Shown piece by piece: positions 1 to 8,496 of a stretch of DNA of 64,000 bases. Position 1 is the stretch's first letter. Each line of letters begins with the position of its first letter. The notes beneath the pieces were generated by a model. That model searched no databases and was not told where the DNA came from. It was given only the letters and a program-made list of their open reading frames with translations. The translations under genes were made by a program, and so were the position numbers. This DNA comes from Clostridium omnivorum (lineage in GTDB: Bacteria > Bacillota > Clostridia > Clostridiales > Clostridiaceae): assembly GCF_026012015.1 (NCBI RefSeq), contig NZ_BRXR01000001.1, positions 4,179,501-4,243,500 of the forward strand, read 5' to 3'.

Positions 1-415
1 GTTATATAAAAATGAAATAGCTAGGAATAAATATATGTATTATCTGAAGGAAGCTTCGATGTATATTGAGAGCGAAGTGCAAAATAGTGAAGAAATAGTC
101 TACAAAGGTACAGTTAACGAGAAATATTTAAAGATTACTTCTATAGAAGTAAATGAGAATAAACTTACAATACATAGGGCTGAACAGAAGATTGAAGCAG
201 TACCCATAGACTATAGAAAAGAAATATTTTTAAATACACAAAAGAATCTTGTCGTAACATATTATGAAAATAGTTTTAATAAGGGTATAAATAATATAAC
301 AACCCATTTAAAAACCTTTGTCTGCAGTAAAATGGGTAATATAATATATCTTTCTATGGAAAGTGAAAATGGAGATAGGTTTGAAAGATGCATAGAGGTC
401 AGCGTACTAAATTAA
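1..415 (+). CDS. Pseudopilin-like protein, 5' end cut by window edge
   Basis: The reading frame is open from base 2 through the first ATG at 35 to the stop at 415, so the true start lies before the window. What is visible is a soluble, beta-rich looking region of about 126 residues with no cysteine pair motif. The next gene starts inside it (28-nt overlap), and pilM/N/O-like genes follow, so a minor pseudopilin of a type IV pilus or competence-type system is the best guess. The family assignment is inferred from context; the hydrophobic N-terminal helix that would prove it is not in the window. Confidence 0.5.
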   Translation, partial: LYKNEIARNKYMYYLKEASMYIESEVQNSEEIVYKGTVNEKYLKITSIEVNENKLTIHRAEQKIEAVPIDYRKEIFLNTQKNLVVTYYENSFNKGINNITTHLKTFVCSKMGNIIYLSMESENGDRFERCIEVSVLN

Positions 416-846
416 AAAAAGGTTATATACTAGTTGATACACTAATTATTGGATTAATTGCAATGATAATTGCATTATTTTGCTATAGTCTAGTTTTACA
501 AGAGTTAAAGTATAATACAAGTTTTTATAGCTATACAAAAGTAAATGTTGATGTGCAAAACTATAAAGAGATTTTATTGACAAAGGTTAATGATAATATT
601 AATGCTAATGTTATGGATAGAAGCCTAAATAATATTAAGAATTATCTTAGTTGTAATCTTACAACTATTTATATAACAAACAATAAGGCAAGTATTTCCT
701 ATAGTACACTAAAGAGTTGTCTTATATTAAAATCATATTTTGATGAGTCCCATCATAGAGAAGATTTCTTTGATATTATAGTTGAAAGCGGAACAGTAAA
801 ATATGTTTATAAGAGTACTAATTACGAAAGCGGGGCGATGGAATAG
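388..846 (+). CDS. Prepilin-like minor pilin
   Basis: The protein of 152 residues begins with a short basic leader ending in KKG, then YILVDTLI and a hydrophobic helix to about residue 33. This is the layout of a type IV prepilin: cleavage would fall after the glycine. The usual glutamate at mature position +5 is replaced by aspartate. The rest is polar with two or three cysteines. It overlaps the preceding gene by 28 nt and is followed 2 nt later by the PilM-like gene, so it is probably translated as part of one pilus operon. Which minor pilin it is cannot be decided. Confidence 0.6.
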   Translation: MHRGQRTKLKKGYILVDTLIIGLIAMIIALFCYSLVLQELKYNTSFYSYTKVNVDVQNYKEILLTKVNDNINANVMDRSLNNIKNYLSCNLTTIYITNNKASISYSTLKSCLILKSYFDESHHREDFFDIIVESGTVKYVYKSTNYESGAME

Positions 847-848
847 TA

Positions 849-1607
849 ATGTTTAATAACTATGTGGTTGAAATAGAAGAAAATAAAATGCTAGATATAA
901 GACTTATGAAAAAGCTTCCTTTAAAAAGCAGCTTTAAGATAATGAAATCTATTATGCCCAGTGGCGATATTACTGGTGTTAATGTGGATATTCGTAGGAA
1001 AAAGATATATGTCATTGTGGAAGGAGAAGAAGTATATATTAAACTCATTACTATACCTAGGGTTAATTACAGTAAAATTGAGGATTTAATAAGAGGCGAA
1101 TTACTCTATTATTTTAAGGAAATCGAAAATATTTTATTTACATATTCCATATTAAAGGAAGTTGATAGGTGTTTTGAAGTCATTGTATTTTGCTTAAACG
1201 CTGATAAAATTGATGTGCTTCAAAAGAGCTTTTGTGATATTAGTCAGGTTAAAGGTATTTATTTAATACAGTTTTGCATATTAAACTTTATGAAAAAGAC
1301 AATTAATGAAGATAACTTCAATGTAGTGTTTTCTTTAAAAAAATCCTTGTATTTAATGGAGGTAAAATTCAATATTCTTAAGAAAAATAGGGTAATTAAA
1401 GAAGTTATGTCCTCAGAGGAATTCAAATCTCAGGTTGATGGCTTTATTAAATATAAGATAAGCAGCTATAATGATGTAAATACTTATTTTGTAAATATTG
1501 ATAATAAAGTATGGATAGAGGAATACATAAAGGAAGGATGCTTTAAGGATTTAGGAAGGTTCAGTGAGAAGGAGATAATTGAAAATTCTACAATAAGCAG
1601 TAAATAA
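849..1607 (+). CDS. PilM-like pilus assembly protein (divergent, short)
   Basis: This 252-residue protein is placed directly before PilN- and PilO-like genes, the invariant pilM-pilN-pilO order of type IV pilus systems. Its middle part reads like the PilM segment in which a peptide ending in IP is followed by a helix recruiting the E-rich region (VYIKLITIPRVNYSKIEDLI falls around residues 60-80). PilM is an actin-like cytoplasmic ATP-binding protein that docks the PilN N-terminus. At about 250 residues this one is shorter than the usual 350 or so, and no clear phosphate-binding loops are visible, so it may be a reduced form. Assignment rests mostly on context. Confidence 0.5.
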   Translation: MFNNYVVEIEENKMLDIRLMKKLPLKSSFKIMKSIMPSGDITGVNVDIRRKKIYVIVEGEEVYIKLITIPRVNYSKIEDLIRGELLYYFKEIENILFTYSILKEVDRCFEVIVFCLNADKIDVLQKSFCDISQVKGIYLIQFCILNFMKKTINEDNFNVVFSLKKSLYLMEVKFNILKKNRVIKEVMSSEEFKSQVDGFIKYKISSYNDVNTYFVNIDNKVWIEEYIKEGCFKDLGRFSEKEIIENSTISSK

Positions 1608-1621
1608 AGGAGTAAAAGGAT

Positions 1622-2095
1622 ATGCAGGAGTATAATTTTGCACCTAGGAAAAGTAAGAAAAGAAAGACTGTTAATATGATTGAAAGAGACAAAGCAGTAA
1701 TTGCAATTTTTCTTCTTATATTTACAGCCCTTATTTATAGTTATATCAAACTTTTAAATTTAAAAGAGGTTGAAGAGCAAAAGTATTATAAATTCATACA
1801 GGAAAATAAACAAACTATGGATATTATGACTTCTGAAAGCAGAGAAAAGTCAAAAACAATAAGTGCTGCTAACGTATTCTTAAAGGATATAGATAATTTT
1901 GTAAAGTATTCTGAGGTAAATATAGAAGGTAACCAAATTATATGTCGGTTTGGAATAGAAAATGAGCAGGAATATTATAAATTGATTTCCAGTCTTGAAA
2001 AAAATAACAGATATAAATTAAAAGAAATATCTCCACTTAAGCAAAATTCTGGAGAAGGCTCGTCAGCAGAAGTACTATTAGAGGTAATAAAATGA
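1622..2095 (+). CDS. PilN-like pilus alignment protein
   Basis: This is a 157-residue bitopic protein: a basic N-terminus with the short stretch EYNFAPRK, one membrane helix at about residues 27-45, then a coiled-coil-like segment and a small alpha/beta domain. This matches PilN, whose N-terminal peptide resembles a conserved NLLP-type motif that binds PilM. It follows the PilM-like gene by 14 nt with an AAGGAG ribosome binding site, and its stop overlaps the start of the PilO-like gene (ATGA), implying translational coupling and complex formation. Confidence 0.6.
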   Translation: MQEYNFAPRKSKKRKTVNMIERDKAVIAIFLLIFTALIYSYIKLLNLKEVEEQKYYKFIQENKQTMDIMTSESREKSKTISAANVFLKDIDNFVKYSEVNIEGNQIICRFGIENEQEYYKLISSLEKNNRYKLKEISPLKQNSGEGSSAEVLLEVIK

Positions 2096-2529
2096 AAAAG
2101 GGATTAGTTTCATATTTTATATTAGGTTTAATGATTATAATTTTAATAGGTTTAAATTGCTATAGTTATATAGGATATAAAAAGGTTCAAAAGCAAAATA
2201 TGAATAACATCACAAGCAATATATTGGAGCAAACAAAGCTAGAAAAAGCAGAGAATATAAAAGGAAGCTTCGGATACAGCGATATATTAAATTTTTCTTC
2301 TAGTAATGAAGGTATGAAAATATCCAATATAGAAAAATACGCAGGAGAAACACAACGAACTAAAGTAAACTTTCGATATGAAGGCAATAATATGAGTTTT
2401 GAGGGGATATTGGATAAACTTCAGAAACAGGAAAATCTAATCAGTGTAAGTAATATAAAAATTACACATAATAAAGATAGCGATTCTATTTTAGTAAGTG
2501 TTAATGCTACTTTTATAAAAAATAAATAA
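2092..2529 (+). CDS. PilO-like pilus alignment protein
   Basis: The 145-residue protein has one N-terminal membrane helix (about residues 7-27), a short linker and a ferredoxin-like C-terminal half with the FEGILDKLQK-type helix seen in PilO proteins, where two halves of a ferredoxin fold pair in PilN/PilO heterodimers. It overlaps the upstream gene by 4 nt. It is shorter than typical PilO (about 200 residues). It is the last gene of the pilus cluster; the 210 bases after it hold a run of short inverted repeats but no gene. Confidence 0.55.
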   Translation: MKKGLVSYFILGLMIIILIGLNCYSYIGYKKVQKQNMNNITSNILEQTKLEKAENIKGSFGYSDILNFSSSNEGMKISNIEKYAGETQRTKVNFRYEGNNMSFEGILDKLQKQENLISVSNIKITHNKDSDSILVSVNATFIKNK

Positions 2530-2741
2530 TGTCATATTTTAGATAAAAAAATGAAGGGAAAAGGTGAGAAATGAATAATAATATTTGCAAATAATCTCAA
2601 GTTTTGATACAATATCATTGTTCGGTCTGCATTTGGTATTTTTTATAAATACAAGCCAGCTTGAATGCAATATTGCTCGGTATTAATTTACCTGAAAAGG
2701 TTATAATATAAATGAATTAATAGATTTTGGAGGGATACTTA

Positions 2742-3299
2742 ATGATTTCAGCAGGAGATATAAGAAAAGGAAGTACTTTTGAATTAGATGGACAAGTTTA
2801 TACAGTTATTGATTTCCTACATGTAAAACCTGGAAAAGGAGCTGCTTTCGTAAGAACTAAGCTTAGAAACGTTATAGCTGGCGGAGTTACTGATAGAACT
2901 TTTAACCCAACAGATAAGCTTCAAGAAGCAGTTATAGAGAGAAAAGAAATGCAATATCTTTATTCCGATGGAGAGCTATATTACTTCATGGATCAAGAAA
3001 CTTTTGAACAAATTCCACTTAACTATGAAAAAGTTGAGGAAGCTATAAAGTTCCTAAAGGAAAATATGTTTGCTGTAATTAAGTTCTATAAAGGAGAAGC
3101 TTTCTCAGTTGAAGCTCCAAACTTTGTGGAATTACAAATTACTCACACTGAACCAGGAGCAAAGGGAAATACTGCTACAAATACACTAAAGCCAGCAACA
3201 GTTGAAACTGGTACAATTGTAATGGTTCCACTATTCGTTAATGAAGGTGAAATTATTAGAATAGATACAAGAACTGGCGAATATATGGAAAGAGTATAG
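2742..3299 (+). CDS. efp: Translation elongation factor P
   Basis: EF-P binds between the P and E sites of the ribosome and relieves stalling at consecutive prolines. The 185-residue protein starts [10 protein letters not shown], has the [10 protein letters not shown] loop that carries the modified lysine (residue about 32) and ends with the RTGEYMERV signature of the C-terminal OB domain. The start is taken at 2742 because GGAGGG lies 7 nt upstream and the family begins at MIS; an in-frame TTG at 2727 would place the ribosome binding site inside the gene. A terminator hairpin follows. Confidence 0.97.
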   Translation: MISAGDIRKGSTFELDGQVYTVIDFLHVKPGKGAAFVRTKLRNVIAGGVTDRTFNPTDKLQEAVIERKEMQYLYSDGELYYFMDQETFEQIPLNYEKVEEAIKFLKENMFAVIKFYKGEAFSVEAPNFVELQITHTEPGAKGNTATNTLKPATVETGTIVMVPLFVNEGEIIRIDTRTGEYMERV

Positions 3300-3353
3300 G
3301 CAATAATATTAATAACTGACGTATAGATAAAAACTATTGTCACTAATAAATGT

Positions 3354-3383
3354 AAACAGTATAAGGTATGACTTATACTGTTT
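3354..3383 (+). terminator. Rho-independent-like terminator after efp
   Basis: A perfect 12-bp stem (AAACAGTATAAG with CTTATACTGTTT) and a 6-nt loop are followed by a short AT-rich tail (AATTATTAT). The T tract is weak, so termination may be partial. It is self-complementary and could act on both strands. Confidence 0.6.
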
Positions 3384-3432
3384 AATTATTATCAACATGT
3401 TTTAAAGAGCAACTATATAAAGGAGTGATAAC

Positions 3433-3846
3433 ATGAATGATATTAAATCAAGAATATCATACTTACAAGGATTAATTGATGGATTAGGCATTGAAAGTGA
3501 ATCAAAAGAAGGCAGGGTTCTAGTTGAGATTGCAAGTATTCTTGGAGACATGGCTGAAGAAATTGAAGATTTAACTTACAATCAGGAAGAGATGGAAGAA
3601 TATGTTGATGCAATCGATGAAGATTTAGGCAGCCTAGAAGACGACTTTTATTTTGAAGATGAAGACTTCGATGATGAATATGAAGATGACTGCGACAATT
3701 ATATTAGCTTAAATTGCCCTAACTGTGATGAAACTGTATATATTGATTCAGACATATGTTCTTATAATGAGGATATAACTTGTCCAAATTGCCACAGTAA
3801 AATAGCTTTAGATTGCTGCTGTGGCCATGAAGATAGTAACGACTAA
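3433..3846 (+). CDS. CD1247-type protein with C-terminal zinc ribbon
   Basis: This 137-residue protein has three parts: an N-terminal helical region (about 1-65) like the CD1247 N-terminal domain common in clostridia, a very acidic linker (about 65-93), and a C-terminal zinc ribbon with CPNC at about 95-98 and CPNCH near 117. A CCCGHE segment follows. The four ribbon cysteines should bind one zinc ion. The function is unknown; the acidic linker and ribbon suggest interaction with a nucleic acid or protein partner. It is monocistronic: a ribosome binding site AAGGAGTG precedes it and a terminator follows. Confidence 0.75.
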   Translation: MNDIKSRISYLQGLIDGLGIESESKEGRVLVEIASILGDMAEEIEDLTYNQEEMEEYVDAIDEDLGSLEDDFYFEDEDFDDEYEDDCDNYISLNCPNCDETVYIDSDICSYNEDITCPNCHSKIALDCCCGHEDSND

Positions 3847-3868
3847 TAAATACATATAAAATTGCTTT

Positions 3869-3908
3869 AAGGATATAAAAGATTTTCTTTTATGTCCTTT
3901 TTATTTTT
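3869..3908 (+). terminator. Rho-independent terminator
   Basis: A 14-bp stem with one mismatch or wobble (AAGGATATAAAAGA with TCTTTTATGTCCTT) and a 3-nt loop is followed by TTTATTTTTAT. It separates the zinc-ribbon gene from the spoIIIA operon. Confidence 0.8.
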
Positions 3909-3984
3909 ATATAAAAATTTAATTATATTGGAATAATTTTAGTCTTATATAAATAGGAATTATATATGAGAGGAGGATAAGAAA

Positions 3985-4911
3985 ATGGTTAACACTAAAG
4001 AAGTTTTAGAAGTATTACCTAATTATATAAGACTATTAGTTCAGGAATTTAAAGATGTAGACAAGCTTCAAGAAATAAGAATCAGAATAAACAAACCGCT
4101 AGTTTTAAACTTTGGGAGCAAAGAAGTGATTTGCTCCTATGTTCCAACCCAGGAAGATATTAAAACTATTCTGCAGAAAATAAGTAACTATTCAATATAT
4201 GCTTATTCCGAAGAGATTAGACAAGGGTATATAACAATTAGCGGAGGACATAGAGTTGGAATATGTGGGGTTTGTGTAGTTGAGGATAATAAAATTAAGA
4301 CCATAAAAGATATTGGTTCCCTTAATTTTAGAATTTGCAGGGAAGTAATAGGCTGTTCAAATTCAATTATTCCATTTATTACTGAAAATAATGAGATTCT
4401 TAATACTATTATAATTTCACCGCCTAAGTGTGGTAAAACTACATTGCTACGTGATATTTCAAGAAATTTATCAGATGGAATGAAAGAGCGTGGACTTGTT
4501 GGTAAAAAGATATGTATAGTAGATGAAAGAAGTGAGATAGGGGCTTGTTATAGTGGACAACCCCAGATGCAGGTAGGCCTTAGAACAGATATATTGGACA
4601 ATTGTCCCAAGAGCGAAGGAATTATGCTTGCAATAAGAAGTATGTCTCCTGATGCCATAATATGTGATGAAATAGGAACATATAAAGACGTTGAAAGTAT
4701 AATAATGGCCATGAATTCTGGAGTGAGTCTTATTACTACTATCCATGGCTACGATATAGGAGATTTATTAAATAGAGCGGTTTTTAAAGAAATTATTGAA
4801 AATAATGTATTCAGAAGAGCGATAATTCTAAGCTCAGCAAAAGGTGCAGGTACAGTGGAATATGTATATGATTTTAAACTAAAAGATAATGTTTGGAGGA
4901 GAGTATGTTAA
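3985..4911 (+). CDS. spoIIIAA: Stage III sporulation protein AA (ATPase)
   Basis: SpoIIIAA is the cytoplasmic ATPase of the mother cell-forespore channel and is related to type II/IV secretion ATPases. The 308-residue protein has the P-loop SPPKCGKTT at about residues 145-153 and a Walker B-like hydrophobic stretch ending DAIICDEIG near 235. It is the first gene of eight in the canonical AA-AH order. The start at 3985 follows GAGGAGGATAAG. Transcription in the mother cell under sigma-E is established for this operon; I did not find a convincing sigma-E promoter by eye. Confidence 0.96.
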   Translation: MVNTKEVLEVLPNYIRLLVQEFKDVDKLQEIRIRINKPLVLNFGSKEVICSYVPTQEDIKTILQKISNYSIYAYSEEIRQGYITISGGHRVGICGVCVVEDNKIKTIKDIGSLNFRICREVIGCSNSIIPFITENNEILNTIIISPPKCGKTTLLRDISRNLSDGMKERGLVGKKICIVDERSEIGACYSGQPQMQVGLRTDILDNCPKSEGIMLAIRSMSPDAIICDEIGTYKDVESIIMAMNSGVSLITTIHGYDIGDLLNRAVFKEIIENNVFRRAIILSSAKGAGTVEYVYDFKLKDNVWRRVC

Positions 4912-5423
4912 AGACAATAGCATGTTTTATAATTCTTGCTACTACCACTTGTGGAGGATTTGTTTTTGCAGAAGCCTTTAAAAAACGCACTAAGCAGCTT
5001 GCTGAGCTCCAGATGGCGATGCATCATTTAAGCAACGAAATAGAATTTACTCATACACCCCTTCCAGTGGCTTTTAACAATATAGCATTAAAATCAGAAG
5101 AACCTGTAAGAAGTGTATTAATAAAAGTATCAGAGCTTCTTATAGAGAACACAGTTCAAAATGTTTATGAAGCTTTTTCTATTAGCTTAAAAGCAAACAA
5201 AAATAATATTGAACTAAAAAAGGAGGATGAAGCTGTATTATTGGATTTTGCAAAAGGTTTAGGAGAATCTGATTTACAAGGTCAAAAGAAGCTTTTTGCT
5301 CTAGCCATGGAAAATTTAAAGAAGCAGATTTCAATGGCGGATTTATCAATGAATAAAAATGTAAAAATGTATAGATATTTAGGCTTTAGCCTTGGTGCAA
5401 TGATTGTGATTATACTGATCTAA
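4905..5423 (+). CDS. spoIIIAB: Stage III sporulation protein AB
   Basis: SpoIIIAB is a mother-cell membrane protein of the SpoIIIA channel with the fold of a type II secretion GspF cytoplasmic domain. The 172-residue sequence shows an N-terminal membrane helix, an amphipathic helical domain with the family stretch HHLSNEIEF near residue 45, and a C-terminal hydrophobic helix. The start is set at the ATG at 4905, which follows GGAGGAG inside the end of spoIIIAA; the two genes overlap by 7 nt. An in-frame TTG at 4893 has no suitable ribosome binding site. Confidence 0.95.
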   Translation: MLKTIACFIILATTTCGGFVFAEAFKKRTKQLAELQMAMHHLSNEIEFTHTPLPVAFNNIALKSEEPVRSVLIKVSELLIENTVQNVYEAFSISLKANKNNIELKKEDEAVLLDFAKGLGESDLQGQKKLFALAMENLKKQISMADLSMNKNVKMYRYLGFSLGAMIVIILI

Positions 5424-5472
5424 GGATAAAAATTAAATAAACTTTTAAACAATATGTAATGGAGGGGTTAAT

Positions 5473-5676
5473 ATGAATTCTCTTGATATAAGTCTGATAT
5501 TTAAAATAGGTGCCTTTGGTATATTTTTAATGGTTTTAGAGAAGGTGCTAAAGGCTTCAGGGAAAGATGAAATTGCAATGATTACTAATTTAGCAGGTAT
5601 CATAATAATCCTTATGATGGTGGTTAATTTGATTAGTAAGCTATTTGGCACTGTGAGGACTATATTCCAACTTTAG
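5473..5676 (+). CDS. spoIIIAC: Stage III sporulation protein AC
   Basis: The gene encodes a 67-residue, two-helix membrane protein with the family core GKDEIAMITNLAGIIIILMM (about residues 37-56). SpoIIIAC and SpoIIIAD resemble each other and are proposed membrane components of the channel. It begins 11 nt after a GGAGGGG site and ends 9 nt before spoIIIAD, consistent with polycistronic expression. Confidence 0.95.
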   Translation: MNSLDISLIFKIGAFGIFLMVLEKVLKASGKDEIAMITNLAGIIIILMMVVNLISKLFGTVRTIFQL

Positions 5677-5685
5677 GAGGATAAC

Positions 5686-6069
5686 ATGGAGATAATAAAA
5701 ATAGTAGCGTTTGCTTTTATTGCTCTAATTATAGTGCTAGTAGTAAGGGATAAAAAAAGTGAGATAGCTGTGCAAATTAGTATAATTGCTGGAGTAATTA
5801 TTTTTCTCTATATGATTAGTAAAATTACAGCAGTACTTCAATTTCTACAGCAGCTTGCATTAAAAGCTAATATAGATTTTGTTTATCTAAATACTATTTT
5901 CAAAATACTAGGTATTGCATATCTAGCATCCTTCTGTAGTGAGATATGCAAGGATGCAGGTGAAGGCAGTATAGCTGCAAAGGTAGAATTTGCAGGCAAA
6001 ATCCTAATTTTAGTACTGGCAATACCGATTCTAATGGCTGTTTTACAGTCAATTCTGAAGATAATGTAG
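5686..6069 (+). CDS. spoIIIAD: Stage III sporulation protein AD
   Basis: This is a 127-residue integral membrane protein with about four hydrophobic helices. Its second half (YLASFCSEICKDAGEGSIAA) carries the family signature, in which a CxDAGE-like segment precedes the last helix. It is related to SpoIIIAC by its helical core. It follows spoIIIAC with an AGGAGG site and lies 9 nt before spoIIIAE. It is a mother-cell membrane component of the channel. Confidence 0.95.
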   Translation: MEIIKIVAFAFIALIIVLVVRDKKSEIAVQISIIAGVIIFLYMISKITAVLQFLQQLALKANIDFVYLNTIFKILGIAYLASFCSEICKDAGEGSIAAKVEFAGKILILVLAIPILMAVLQSILKIM

Positions 6070-6078
6070 GTGTAAGAT

Positions 6079-7227
6079 ATGAAAAGATTTATTTTTATTT
6101 TAATGATAGTTCTCTTATTGCCTATTCAAGTACAAGCACTAGAGGATACTAATACAAACCAAAGCGATGATAAACAAGTTGAGAGTCTTTATAACTATAT
6201 TTCAAACATGAAAACAGACTCGGAAATTTTAAAGGATTTGAATGCCAAAGACTATGTAAAAGAATACATGAAGAGCGGAGATGGAAAGTTTTCTTTTAAA
6301 AAAATAGTAAATGCAGTTATAAGCTACAGTTTAAAAGAAATATCTACCTCTTTCAAGTTAATGGCTGAGATGTTAATTATCGCTATAGTCTGTGCACTGC
6401 TTAATAATCTTCAAAGAGCTTTTAGTAGTGATGAATTATCGAATATAGCATACTTTGCCTGCTATGCACTGTTAATAGTTATTATATCAAAAAGTTTCTA
6501 TGTAGCAGTAGGGCTGGCAAAGGACACAATTAGTGAAATGACAAATTTTATGGCAGCATTAATTCCGGTGCTTATGGCACTCTTGGCAAGTGTTGGAGGC
6601 TTCACGGAGGCTACAGTAATGGATCCTATAATCATTGGAACTATAAATTTAAATGCAAGGATATATGTGAATATAATAATTCCTTTGATTCTAATAGGGT
6701 TTGTTTTACAGTTTGTAAACAGTATTTCAGATGAATACAAAATCAGTAACTTGACAAAGTTAATTAATCAGGTGGCTATTTGGGCCCAAGGGATAATAAT
6801 GACTATATTCATAGGGGTGGTTACAATACGAGGAATAACCTCTAAGACAATAGATCAGGTTACTGTAAAAACAGCTAAGTATGCAGTGGATAATTTTGTA
6901 CCAATAGTAGGAAAGTGTCTTTCAGATGCAATATCTACAGTAGCCGGCTATTCCTTACTGTTAAAAAATTCACTCAGTGGTCTTGGCCTGGTTATTATAT
7001 TATTTTTAGTTCTATATCCTGTTGTTAAATTAATAATAATGTCACTGACTTTTAAACTTACAGCAGCATTAATTGAACCAGTAAGTGATAAGAAATTAGT
7101 TAATTGTATAAGCTCAGTTGGCAATTCTATAACACTTATAATGTCTTGCGTAATTAGCGTTTCTATTATGTTCTTCATTATGATTGCTATAATTGCATCT
7201 GCTGGGAAGATGGCAATAGGAGGATAA
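6079..7227 (+). CDS. spoIIIAE: Stage III sporulation protein AE
   Basis: The 382-residue polytopic membrane protein begins with a signal-like helix ending in QVQALE, a periplasmic-type segment to about residue 85, and then about seven membrane helices. This is the usual size and layout of SpoIIIAE, the largest membrane subunit of the SpoIIIA complex, which resembles a transport protein. A family motif LIPVLMALLASVGG lies near residue 160. It sits in canonical order and spacing (9 nt after AD, 14 nt before AF). Confidence 0.95.
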   Translation: MKRFIFILMIVLLLPIQVQALEDTNTNQSDDKQVESLYNYISNMKTDSEILKDLNAKDYVKEYMKSGDGKFSFKKIVNAVISYSLKEISTSFKLMAEMLIIAIVCALLNNLQRAFSSDELSNIAYFACYALLIVIISKSFYVAVGLAKDTISEMTNFMAALIPVLMALLASVGGFTEATVMDPIIIGTINLNARIYVNIIIPLILIGFVLQFVNSISDEYKISNLTKLINQVAIWAQGIIMTIFIGVVTIRGITSKTIDQVTVKTAKYAVDNFVPIVGKCLSDAISTVAGYSLLLKNSLSGLGLVIILFLVLYPVVKLIIMSLTFKLTAALIEPVSDKKLVNCISSVGNSITLIMSCVISVSIMFFIMIAIIASAGKMAIGG

Positions 7228-7241
7228 AGGTAGGTGATTAG

Positions 7242-7823
7242 ATGGATGCATTAAAAGGTTGGATAATTAGTATCTGTACAACAGTTTTCTTTATTACTGC
7301 AGTAGAGATGATTCTTCCTAATAATAAAATGAAAAAGTATGCAAAGTTCGTTCTTGGACTGATACTTATAACTGTGCTGATAAACCCAATAATTAAATTG
7401 TTTGATAAAAACTATGATATTGATGCTTATGCAAATCAAGCTGTCACATACTTTGATGAAAAGGGCTATGAAAATAAACTCAGTGATTATAAGGAGGAGA
7501 GCGTAAAGAATACAGTTAATAATTTTAAAGTGAATTTAGAGAAAACGTGTGAAAAGATGCTTACGGATAAATACCCTAATAATAACTATAAGGTAGAGGC
7601 AAAGGTATCCTATGACAAGGATAATCAAAACGTTGTCATAAACCACATTAATGTAGGTGTGAAGGATGGAAAGGTTGAAAAAGTTAAAAAAATTGAGATT
7701 AGTACTAAAGGCTCCTATGAAAATAACTCAACTATGAATGATGAAAGAGCCAAATTATTAAAGGATTATTTAAGTAAGGAGTTAAAAGTATCCAATGAGG
7801 TTATAGTTGTTTACAAATTATAG
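7242..7823 (+). CDS. spoIIIAF: Stage III sporulation protein AF
   Basis: This 193-residue protein has two N-terminal membrane helices (about 5-25 and 32-50) and a C-terminal intermembrane domain of ferredoxin-like ring-building type, as known for SpoIIIAF. The stretch KFVLGLILITVLINPI between the helices is characteristic. It continues the spoIIIA operon and is followed by an AGGAGG site for spoIIIAG. Confidence 0.94.
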   Translation: MDALKGWIISICTTVFFITAVEMILPNNKMKKYAKFVLGLILITVLINPIIKLFDKNYDIDAYANQAVTYFDEKGYENKLSDYKEESVKNTVNNFKVNLEKTCEKMLTDKYPNNNYKVEAKVSYDKDNQNVVINHINVGVKDGKVEKVKKIEISTKGSYENNSTMNDERAKLLKDYLSKELKVSNEVIVVYKL

Positions 7824-7847
7824 ATAAATATAGGAGGTAATAATTAT

Positions 7848-8438
7848 ATGAACCTTAAAAAAATATTAGAGAAATTACTTAGCAAAGATAAGAAAAGTAA
7901 TTTAATTAATTTGACCATTATTGCATTAATAGCAATATTAGTAGTAATAGGTACCAATATTTTTAAAAGTACAGGCAGTGCTGAAACAAATGAAACATCA
8001 TCTAAAAATCAACAGGCTCAGAAGGCCAGTAGTTCATCAGATGACTATGAAGCGGTATTGGAGAACAAATTAAAGACTACCCTAGAACAAATCCAAGGAG
8101 TTGGTAGAGTAAATGTGATGATAACATTTGAAAGTGGAGAAGAGCAGGTGCCAGCAATAAACGTAAATGACTCTACCAGTACTACTGAAGAAAAAGATGG
8201 ATCAGGAGGAATAAGGACAAATACCCAAAAAACTAATGGAAGCACTATTGTAGTTACAAATGATGGTTCTAAAAATGAGCCACTTATAGTAAAAACTTAT
8301 AAGCCAAAGGTAGTGGGAGTTTGTGTAGTAGCTGAGGGGGCTGATAATAAGGCAACAGAATACAATATATCTAAGGCAGTGGTTAAGCTTTTTAATCTTT
8401 CAATGGATAAAGTTAATGTTTATCCAATGAAAAAATAG
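7848..8438 (+). CDS. spoIIIAG: Stage III sporulation protein AG
   Basis: SpoIIIAG forms the large oligomeric ring in the intermembrane space between mother cell and forespore. The 196-residue protein has an N-terminal membrane helix (about 20-38), a serine-rich linker, and a ring-building domain with the insert region rich in threonine and glycine (about 105-140) that builds the beta-barrel in characterised homologues. The sequence QGVGRVNVMITFESG near residue 83 is the family signature. Confidence 0.95.
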   Translation: MNLKKILEKLLSKDKKSNLINLTIIALIAILVVIGTNIFKSTGSAETNETSSKNQQAQKASSSSDDYEAVLENKLKTTLEQIQGVGRVNVMITFESGEEQVPAINVNDSTSTTEEKDGSGGIRTNTQKTNGSTIVVTNDGSKNEPLIVKTYKPKVVGVCVVAEGADNKATEYNISKAVVKLFNLSMDKVNVYPMKK

Positions 8439-8496
8439 CATAAATAAATTAATGAGGTCATATAATTCAATAGAAAGAATGATGGGGGGAATAAAA

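Noticed and set aside
2530-2741. Nested inverted repeats (TGCATT/AATGCA and GTATTT/AAATAC) before efp considered as a riboswitch
   Set aside because: Stems are short and AT-rich, and no known motif is present; chance pairing in AT-rich sequence is likely.
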